A program made the position numbers and the translations under genes. Source: Flavobacteriales bacterium (GTDB taxonomy: Bacteria > Bacteroidota > Bacteroidia > Flavobacteriales > BACL11). From it: DNA of 13,551 nucleotides. How positions within the stretch are numbered: the stretch's first letter is position 1; each line of letters opens with the position of its first letter. The stretch is from contig PBVH01000026.1 in NCBI GenBank assembly GCA_002728175.1, forward strand, positions 8,943 to 22,493. The letters are read 5' to 3'. The notes under the pieces are model-generated. The model searched no databases, was not told the DNA's origin, and saw only the letters and a program-made list of their open reading frames with translations. Below are positions 7,435 to 12,496 of the stretch, piece after piece.

Positions 7435-8436
7435 ATGGATTTAGATGAAAGAATAATATCATTAACACAGTTAGGTAATTATCTCAGAAATGATTTTATT
7501 AATAATTATAGAGATAAAATAAATGAAATACAAATCGTAAACCCCTGGTTTACATTCGAAAATATTAAGTTTGCAATTGATTATTGGGGTAATCAACTAA
7601 ATTATAATTCATTAAATTTTTGGTTAAATAAATATATATACACTGAGATCAATTTTAAAAAAATTTTAGTTATTTCAGCTGGTAATATTCCACTTGTTTC
7701 CTTTCATGATATTTTATGTGTTTTGATTACTGGACATAAGCTATTTTTAAAACTTTCATCAAAAGATAATATATTAATCCCATTAATATTAAACGATCTA
7801 ATAAAAATAAATACAGAATTTGAAAATCAAATATTTTTTATTGAAAAAATTGAAAGTAAAAAATATGATGCTATTATAGCCACAGGAAGTGACAATTCGG
7901 CAAAATATTTTGATTATTATTTTAAAAACAAAAAGAAAATTATTAGAAAAAATAGATCTTCAGTAGCTATAATTGATGGTAACGAAAATGATACGGATTT
8001 GGAATTATTAGCTGATGATATATTTAAATATTTTGGTTTAGGATGTAGAAGTATTTCTCAATTATTAGTTCCTAAAAATTATGATTTAAATAAATTGTTT
8101 AAAGCATTTTACAAATATAAATATTTGATAAAGCATCAAAAATATATGAACAATTACGATTATCATAAAACAATTTTATTGATGGACAAACAATTTTTTT
8201 TTGATAATGGTTTTTTATTAATTAAAAAAAGTAAACAATTACATTCACCAGTAAGCTTGCTAAACTATTTCGAATACTCTGATGTTAATGAAGTAAAAAA
8301 CTTTCTTGATATAAATAATAATCAAATTCAATGTGTAGTTTCTAAAACAAATAATACACTTGGATGCGCTCAAAAACCAGAACTAAATAGTTATGCTGAT
8401 AATATTGATGTTATAGATTTTCTTACAAGTTTATAA
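7435..8436 (+). CDS. LuxC-like acyl-CoA reductase
   Basis: A 333-residue protein matching the LuxC/acyl-CoA reductase family (PF05893), an aldehyde-dehydrogenase relative that reduces acyl-CoA or acyl-enzyme to aldehyde with NADPH. Visible motifs are SAGNIPLVSFHDIL (81-94), ATGSDNSAKYFDYYF (149-163, nucleotide-binding region), RKNRSSVAIIDG (171-182), GLGCRSISQL (201-210) with Cys204 the expected acyl-accepting nucleophile, SPVSLLNY (271-278) and GCAQKPELNSYADNIDVIDFL (310-330). No signal peptide or membrane segment is present. Bioluminescence luxA, luxB, luxD and luxE are all absent here, and this type of stand-alone copy is common in Bacteroidota without light production. Its true substrate is unknown. 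It stands alone on the plus strand, between a divergent gene and a convergent one only 1 base away. Confidence 0.87.
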   Translation: MDLDERIISLTQLGNYLRNDFINNYRDKINEIQIVNPWFTFENIKFAIDYWGNQLNYNSLNFWLNKYIYTEINFKKILVISAGNIPLVSFHDILCVLITGHKLFLKLSSKDNILIPLILNDLIKINTEFENQIFFIEKIESKKYDAIIATGSDNSAKYFDYYFKNKKKIIRKNRSSVAIIDGNENDTDLELLADDIFKYFGLGCRSISQLLVPKNYDLNKLFKAFYKYKYLIKHQKYMNNYDYHKTILLMDKQFFFDNGFLLIKKSKQLHSPVSLLNYFEYSDVNEVKNFLDINNNQIQCVVSKTNNTLGCAQKPELNSYADNIDVIDFLTSL

Positions 8437-8437
8437 T

Positions 8438-9874
8438 TTATCTTTCATAAGCGCCTATATCTGGATTAACTCTAGTTTTACCGTTAATATCAATTAAATA
8501 ATCATTAAGTAAAACTCCAGAGTTAATAGCAGGAGATAGTTCATCAAGACTTAAATCACCTTCTTCAAAATCTACAAATATTGGATCTTTATTAATAATA
8601 CAGTCTAAATAATTATTTGTTAGATTGGTATTGGGATCTAATTTAATCAGACAGTTTTGAAAATTATAATTAAAGTTTCCGGAATTATTTTCTTGAAAAC
8701 TAATTTCTGTTGATAAAGTACCATAGATGATGCAATTTGTAAAGTTGGCAGATTCTAAGTTTCTTATGTATATGTTTCCATCATCTCCTACATAATAATT
8801 ATTAAGAAGAATAGAGGGTGTGTTTCTATTTCTGTTTTGATAATAACTCCAATAATTTGCAAATGTGCAATGTGTGAAATTGTAATTTCCGCCAATATTT
8901 AGAGCAACTAAATACTGGCCACAATCTCTTATAACTAAATTTTGAGCATTAACATTTGATCCTTGCGCTAAAAGTCCAATGTTTGACATGTTTTGTATGA
9001 TAGTATTTTCCAAAATTAAAGTAGGGGAGTTGTTTCCAACTGTATCTACATGAATTCCTATGTTACCATTTTTTATTACCGCATTTGTTATATAGTTGTT
9101 TACACTTCCAGGAGTAATCCAAATTTTATTCCACTGTCCTGGAGAATCCTCGTACCATTCCTCAAATCTAATACCTTGAAATATAACTTTATTATTTAAT
9201 GAGCCATTTACAATTAATGAACTTCCAAAGTTATTTGAATAAATAGGATTTCCTACTATTATTCCAGAATTACTATAAAAATAAATGTTGGTTCCTTCTT
9301 CTATTGTAAGTGTAACTCCAGGTTCAACAACTACTTGTCCGTAAACAACATGTGGTAATTCATTTGTCCAAGTAGTATTTTCACTTATGGAATAATATTT
9401 ATATGTAATACTATCATTAATAAAATTATCATGTAAAATATGAAATATTGCATTTTTTCCAGGACAAACAAGTTTTACATCTTGGTTTTTACCTCCAGTG
9501 TTAAAATTTAAAACATTTGTTATTAAAAAACTATTCATGTTATTTTCATTAGGAGTTACTTCTAAAAAAATAAAAATACTATCATTAGATTTTATATTAA
9601 CATTAGTATTTTCCATTTCGTTTAGTGGAATGCCATCCACATTTATTCTAAAGCTCCCATTTTCATTAGTTGAAAGAGAAATATTAGTAATAATATTAAA
9701 ATCATTATTATTATAAACTGTTAATGTTTGTGTAGATGTGCCAATAGATTGAAAAGTGGTGTCAAATATAATTGTGTCATTAGAAAATTCTAAACTAGCA
9801 TATTGATTTTCAAAATTAATATCTTTTTTACATGAAATAATTAATAATATGCTTAATAATAAAAAGTATCTCAT
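8438..9874 (-). CDS. Surface lipoprotein with right-handed parallel beta-helix
   Basis: A 478-residue predicted lipoprotein. The signal peptide ends in a lipobox-like IIS-Cys15, and the residues after it (CKKDINFE) are charged and acidic, somewhat like the surface-export tag of Bacteroidota lipoproteins (tentative). Residues about 28-135 look like an Ig-like/ASH-type beta domain, for example SLEFSNDTIIFDTTFQSIG and TLTVYNNNDFNI. From about 175, VVYGQVVVEPGVTLTIEEGT opens a run of short strands rich in Asn, Gly, Ile and Val, typical of parallel beta-helix coils, continuing to about 440. The end, PAINSGVLLNDYLIDING then RVNPDIGAYER, is the common closing motif of such surface proteins. It may bind or degrade polysaccharide, but no catalytic residues can be picked out. 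The ATG overlaps the smpB stop by four bases. Confidence 0.87.
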   Translation of the reverse strand: MRYFLLLSILLIISCKKDINFENQYASLEFSNDTIIFDTTFQSIGTSTQTLTVYNNNDFNIITNISLSTNENGSFRINVDGIPLNEMENTNVNIKSNDSIFIFLEVTPNENNMNSFLITNVLNFNTGGKNQDVKLVCPGKNAIFHILHDNFINDSITYKYYSISENTTWTNELPHVVYGQVVVEPGVTLTIEEGTNIYFYSNSGIIVGNPIYSNNFGSSLIVNGSLNNKVIFQGIRFEEWYEDSPGQWNKIWITPGSVNNYITNAVIKNGNIGIHVDTVGNNSPTLILENTIIQNMSNIGLLAQGSNVNAQNLVIRDCGQYLVALNIGGNYNFTHCTFANYWSYYQNRNRNTPSILLNNYYVGDDGNIYIRNLESANFTNCIIYGTLSTEISFQENNSGNFNYNFQNCLIKLDPNTNLTNNYLDCIINKDPIFVDFEEGDLSLDELSPAINSGVLLNDYLIDINGKTRVNPDIGAYER

Positions 9875-10320
9875 TTTAATATTTGTGATCTATTTATATC
9901 TCTTTTTATATCTTTTTCCTTAATGCTTTCTCTCTTATCAAAGAGTTTTTTTCCTTTGGATAATGCGATTTCGATTTTTGCCTTACCGTTTTTATTTATA
10001 AACAAACGTAAAGGAATGATAGTTATTCCCTTTTCTTTAACTTTTGATTCTATTTTGTTAAGTTCTAGTCTATTTAATAATAATTTTCTGTCTCTTTTTG
10101 GAGTATGGTTGTTTAAGCCAGCATTTTGTAGTTCTCCAATATGTAAATTTTTTATATACAGTTCAGAATTATTAAAAGTACAAAAAGCATCAGAAAGATT
10201 AGCATTATTGTTTCTGATAGACTTTATTTCGGTTCCTAATAAAGCTATACCTGCACTATACTTTGTTAGAATATGAAATTCAAAAAAAGCTTTTTTATTT
10301 TTAATGTTTACACTAGACAT
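9871..10320 (-). CDS. smpB: SsrA-binding protein SmpB
   Basis: SmpB binds tmRNA and brings it to stalled ribosomes for trans-translation, in the cytoplasm. The 149-residue length is standard. Motifs visible are KAFFEFHILTKYSAGIALLGTEIKSIR (10-36), NLSDAFC (41-47), NHTPKRDRKLLLNRLEL (71-87), IIPLRLFINKNGKAKIEIAL (101-120) and GKKLFDKRESIKEKDIKRD (123-141). The last is the basic tail that enters the ribosome decoding site. No tmRNA gene (ssrA) was found in the window. The stop codon overlaps the start of the beta-helix lipoprotein in an ATGA, suggesting translational coupling. A TAnnTTTG box and an inverted repeat lie immediately upstream, and the ZIP transporter gene ends 41 bases upstream on the same strand. 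Confidence 0.96.
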   Translation of the reverse strand: MSSVNIKNKKAFFEFHILTKYSAGIALLGTEIKSIRNNNANLSDAFCTFNNSELYIKNLHIGELQNAGLNNHTPKRDRKLLLNRLELNKIESKVKEKGITIIPLRLFINKNGKAKIEIALSKGKKLFDKRESIKEKDIKRDINRSQILK

Positions 10321-10323
10321 TTT

Positions 10324-10349
10324 ACAAAGATAATTATTTAAATCTTTGT
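10324..10349. repeat. Perfect 8-bp inverted repeat between zip and smpB
   Basis: ACAAAGAT (10324-10331) and ATCTTTGT (10342-10349) are exact reverse complements separated by 10 bases. The repeat occupies most of the 41-base gap and contains the smpB -7 box in one arm. It lacks G+C-rich stems and a T-run, so it is not a typical intrinsic terminator. An operator or a weak hairpin is possible. Confidence 0.5.
10325..10332 (-). promoter_or_regulatory. Candidate Bacteroidota -7 box for smpB
   Basis: The minus strand reads TATCTTTG, matching TAnnTTTG, only 4 bases before ATG 10320. If used, the smpB mRNA would be essentially leaderless. No -33 TTG is seen at standard spacing. The box lies within one arm of the inverted repeat at 10324-10349. 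Confidence 0.4.
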
Positions 10350-10361
10350 TAGGCTAATTAA

Positions 10362-11210
10362 CTATCCTAGAGCAACATCTAGACACATCATAATTATAAA
10401 TCCTCCAATCAGTCCTAATGAAGCGATATCAGTATTTCCTCCTCTTTGACTTTCCGGAACTACTTCTTCAATTACAATAAAAATCATAGCTCCAGCAGCA
10501 AATGCTAATGCATAAGGAAGTATTGGGTATACCAATATTACAATTGCCGCACCAATAACTGCAAATATTGGTTCTACTATAGCAGACATCTGTCCCCATT
10601 GCCAAGACTTTAACTTTGAGAAACCTTGTCTTCTTAAGGGCATTGAAACAGCAAATCCTTCGGGCGCATTTTGAATTCCCATACCAATAGCAAGTGCAAT
10701 AGCACCTCCAATTTCAATTCCAATATCCATCCCATGAGCAAGAGCTCCAAAGGCAACACCAACAGCTAGTCCTTCGGGAATATTATGTAATGCAATTGCT
10801 AGAACAAGTAGTTCAGTTTTCTTTAAATCTGTCTTGGGTCCTTCAGCATTTTCAACAGGTTCAAATAAATGGAGATGAGGAATTTTTTTATCTAGGTAGT
10901 ATAAAAATAAAGCGCCAAGAAGAAATCCAACTGCTGGCGCAAACCAAACAGGTAAATTTGTAATACCAAGTTCTTGTTGTTTTTCAACGGCAGCTATTGC
11001 AGGAGATAATAATGACCAAAAACTAGCTGCAATCATTACTCCTCCTGTAAAACCAAGACACATGTCGAGAACTTTTCTATTACTTGTTTTAAAGAAAAAA
11101 ACTAAACTTGCGCCTAAGGCAGTTAATCCCCACGTAAATAAACCACCAATTAAGGCTTGTAAAACAGGGGATTGGTTAATAAACCATTTGTATATATCAA
11201 GATTTTCCAT
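10362..11210 (-). CDS. ZIP-family metal (zinc/iron/manganese) transporter, GufA/ZupT-like
   Basis: A 282-residue inner-membrane protein with about eight hydrophobic segments (roughly 15-40, 47-73, 88-106, 133-157, 163-188, 207-228, 231-250 and 261-281). Two signature metal-site helices are clear: HNIPEGLAVGVAFG (142-155) and IQNAPEGFAVSMPLRR (179-194). EEVVPESQRGGN (248-259) is also conserved. The stretch before helix 4 contains PHLHLFEP (111-118), the usual His-containing variable loop. ZIP proteins import divalent metals; the ion here is not decidable from sequence, though the partner regulator suggests Mn, Fe or Zn. It starts 3 bases after the stop of the DtxR-like regulator, so the two form an operon. 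Base composition is visibly less AT-rich than its neighbours, probably because of the many Gly and Ala codons rather than transfer. Confidence 0.93.
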   Translation of the reverse strand: MENLDIYKWFINQSPVLQALIGGLFTWGLTALGASLVFFFKTSNRKVLDMCLGFTGGVMIAASFWSLLSPAIAAVEKQQELGITNLPVWFAPAVGFLLGALFLYYLDKKIPHLHLFEPVENAEGPKTDLKKTELLVLAIALHNIPEGLAVGVAFGALAHGMDIGIEIGGAIALAIGMGIQNAPEGFAVSMPLRRQGFSKLKSWQWGQMSAIVEPIFAVIGAAIVILVYPILPYALAFAAGAMIFIVIEEVVPESQRGGNTDIASLGLIGGFIIMMCLDVALG

Positions 11211-11213
11211 TTT

Positions 11214-11870
11214 TTAAATATTTTTAATTAATATATTTTTTGCAACATCAAAACTTATATGATTTTGAATATTTTCAATCCTTACAATTAAGGATTTGTC
11301 GAAATCTATTATTTGAATAATTTCTATTTTAGTTCCAATTTTAATATTTAGTTTGGTTAGATAATCTAAAAATAATTTATCATCAATAGTTACGCCTAAG
11401 ACATGACCTGTAAAACCTACTTCCATTTGATCTAATGAGGTGCTTTTAACGTTTGGTATAACACCTTCCTTATTTGGAATTGGTTCACCGTGAGGGTCAA
11501 ATTTGGGATAGCCAAGAAAAACATCAAGCTTATCTATTAGTTTTGTTGATTTAATATGTTCTAATTCTTCTGCAATTTCATGAACTTCACTCCAATTAAA
11601 TCCAAGATGTTCAACTAAAAAAGTTTCCCAAAGTCTATGTTTTCTTAAAATATTAATTGCGTATTGTTTTCCGCTATTGCTAAGCTCAACTCCTTTGTAT
11701 TTTTCATACTTAACTAGTTTCTTCTCAAGAAGTTTTTTTAGCATATCTGTTACCGAAGCAGGGGATGTTTTTAACACATTGGCAATTTCATTTGTAGATA
11801 CTTTCTTATTTGTATTAAATGAAATATTTAAAATTGCTTTTAGATAATTTTCTTCTGCAAATGTATTCAT
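11214..11870 (-). CDS. DtxR/MntR-family metal-dependent transcriptional regulator
   Basis: A 218-residue metalloregulator with the full three-part layout: a winged helix-turn-helix (about 1-72, TNEIANVLKTSPASVTDMLKKLLEK at the recognition helix), a dimerisation/metal domain (73-140), and an FeoA/SH3-like domain (about 145-215). Metal ligands expected in the family are present: His78, Glu82, His97, Glu101, Glu104 and His105, plus FDPHGEPIP (124-132). Glu101 takes the place of the DtxR Cys102, as in MntR. At the N-terminus, Asn8 and Lys11 stand where MntR has Asp8 and Glu11, so metal preference is uncertain. It probably represses or tunes the adjacent ZIP gene, which begins 3 bases downstream. 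A TTTAG-N6-CTAAA inverted repeat about 38 bases upstream is a candidate binding site for autoregulation. Confidence 0.92.
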   Translation of the reverse strand: MNTFAEENYLKAILNISFNTNKKVSTNEIANVLKTSPASVTDMLKKLLEKKLVKYEKYKGVELSNSGKQYAINILRKHRLWETFLVEHLGFNWSEVHEIAEELEHIKSTKLIDKLDVFLGYPKFDPHGEPIPNKEGVIPNVKSTSLDQMEVGFTGHVLGVTIDDKLFLDYLTKLNIKIGTKIEIIQIIDFDKSLIVRIENIQNHISFDVAKNILIKNI

Positions 11871-11908
11871 GTTGTAAAAGTAATAAATTATATTAATTTA
11901 AAAATAAA

Positions 11909-11924
11909 TTTAGTTTTGTCTAAA
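11909..11924. promoter_or_regulatory. Candidate operator of the DtxR/MntR-like regulator
   Basis: TTTAG (11909-11913) and CTAAA (11920-11924) are perfect 5-base arms around TTTTGT. The shape resembles known DtxR-type boxes, which are AT-rich with TTAG/CTAA ends. It sits 38 bases upstream of the regulator's ATG and next to TAAATTTA (11905-11912), a one-mismatch minus-strand -7 box, a good position for repression. A second TTTAGTTTT occurs at 11938-11946 without its partner arm. Confidence 0.45.
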
Positions 11925-11948
11925 AATCATTATTTATTTTAGTTTTAA

Positions 11949-11962
11949 TTTACATTTGTAAA
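11949..11962. repeat. Short palindrome TTTACATTTGTAAA
   Basis: Five-base arms TTTAC and GTAAA enclose ATTT. The plus strand also contains TACATTTG (11951-11958), a full TAnnTTTG match, about 200 bases before xre. The following TGTAAACA (11957-11964) is repeated at 12145-12152 next to xre. This may be a second regulator site or a distal promoter; the evidence is only pattern-based. Confidence 0.35.
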
Positions 11963-12127
11963 CATATTTAAATATTTAATAGATAATTTTAGAAAAAAAA
12001 TTAAAAAAATAATTTTATTTTATATAAAGTATTGTTTTTCAATATATTGATAAAATTACCTTAATATAATTATTGGAATAAAAAAGAAAAAAAAATATAA
12101 ATATATGATATGATTTATACATTTTAA

Positions 12128-12135
12128 TAATTTTG
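12128..12135 (+). promoter_or_regulatory. Candidate Bacteroidota -7 box for xre
   Basis: TAATTTTG matches TAnnTTTG and ends 24 bases before ATG 12160. No clear -33 TTG lies 19-21 bases upstream. The left arm of the TTTGTTT/AAACAAA repeat overlaps it, so a bound repressor would cover the start site. Confidence 0.45.
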
Positions 12136-12154
12136 TTTTAAAAGTGTAAACAAA
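12132..12154. promoter_or_regulatory. Candidate XRE autoregulatory operator
   Basis: TTTGTTT (12132-12138) and AAACAAA (12148-12154) are perfect 7-base inverted arms with a 9-base spacer. The repeat begins inside the -7 box and ends 5 bases before the xre start codon. Small XRE regulators commonly repress themselves from such sites. Assignment to this protein is inference. Confidence 0.45.
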
Positions 12155-12159
12155 TTAAT

Positions 12160-12459
12160 ATGCATGAAAGATTACGAAAATGGATGTCAAATGAAAGTTT
12201 AAAACCATCTAAATTAGCCGAAAATATAAAAGTAAATAGAGCTACTATTTCACATATTTTATCTGGAAGAAATAAACCAAGTATTGAATTTCTACAAAAG
12301 CTTTTGAATAATTATTCCGATTTGAATGCTAATTGGCTTATTACTGGAGTTGGATATATGAAAAAAAATCAAAATATTAAAGAATCTGTTAATATCAAGA
12401 AAATTGATAAAATTGTTGTTTTTTTTGATGATAATTCTTTTGATGAATTAAAAAGGTAA
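12160..12459 (+). CDS. XRE-family helix-turn-helix transcriptional regulator
   Basis: A 99-residue Cro/C1-type DNA-binding protein. Residues 3-58 form the five-helix HTH: LKPSKLAENIKVNRATISHILSGRNKPSIEFLQKLL (15-50), with the recognition helix around NRATISHILSGRNKPS. NANWLITGVGYM (56-67) is the conserved extension of the Bacteroidota group. The C-terminus KKIDKIVVFFDDNSFDEL (80-97) is a short conserved beta tail that may mediate dimerisation. No toxin-like partner is next to it, so a toxin-antitoxin role is not supported. It follows a long AT-rich spacer with an inverted repeat over its promoter, and pyrD begins 37 bases after it. Targets other than itself are unknown. Confidence 0.9.
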   Translation: MHERLRKWMSNESLKPSKLAENIKVNRATISHILSGRNKPSIEFLQKLLNNYSDLNANWLITGVGYMKKNQNIKESVNIKKIDKIVVFFDDNSFDELKR

Positions 12460-12476
12460 TATTAAACAGCATTTTC

Positions 12477-12484
12477 TATTTTTG
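12477..12484 (+). promoter_or_regulatory. Candidate Bacteroidota -7 box for pyrD
   Basis: TATTTTTG matches TAnnTTTG and lies in the 37-base gap after xre. It ends 12 bases before ATG 12497 and 51 bases before the alternative ATG 12536. The same eight bases followed by TAAAA occur before the acyl-CoA reductase gene. No -33 TTG at normal spacing is seen. Confidence 0.5.
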
Positions 12485-12496
12485 TAAAAAAAATAA

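Larger units (their letters stand above)
11871..12159. other. AT-rich divergent regulatory spacer
   Basis: This 289-base gap between the metalloregulator (minus) and xre (plus) is the largest non-coding stretch. It is almost entirely A and T and has no coding frame or RNA gene that I can see. It holds a TTTAG-N6-CTAAA repeat (11909-11924), a TTTACATTTGTAAA palindrome (11949-11962) and a TTTGTTT-N9-AAACAAA repeat (12132-12154). The middle, about 11965-12120, shows nothing beyond AT tracts. These could bend DNA. Confidence 0.7.

Noticed and set aside
7435..8436. Part of a bioluminescence operon
   Set aside because: No luciferase, acyl-transferase or synthetase gene is present, and lone LuxC-like proteins are common in non-luminous Bacteroidota.
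9498..10276. Plus-strand open frames opposite the lipoprotein and smpB
   Set aside because: They are shadows of well-supported minus-strand genes and show no family motif.
10362..11210. ZIP transporter as recently acquired DNA because it looks less AT-rich
   Set aside because: The shift is explained by the high Gly and Ala content of the membrane protein, and the tight operon with its regulator suggests long residence.
11965..12120. Possible small RNA or riboswitch in the AT-rich spacer
   Set aside because: No G+C-bearing stems, terminator or known conserved core can be seen; only A/T tracts are present.
12160..12459. XRE protein as antitoxin of a toxin-antitoxin pair
   Set aside because: No small toxin-like gene lies on either side; the neighbours are a metalloregulator and pyrD, and the protein matches stand-alone Bacteroidota XRE regulators.
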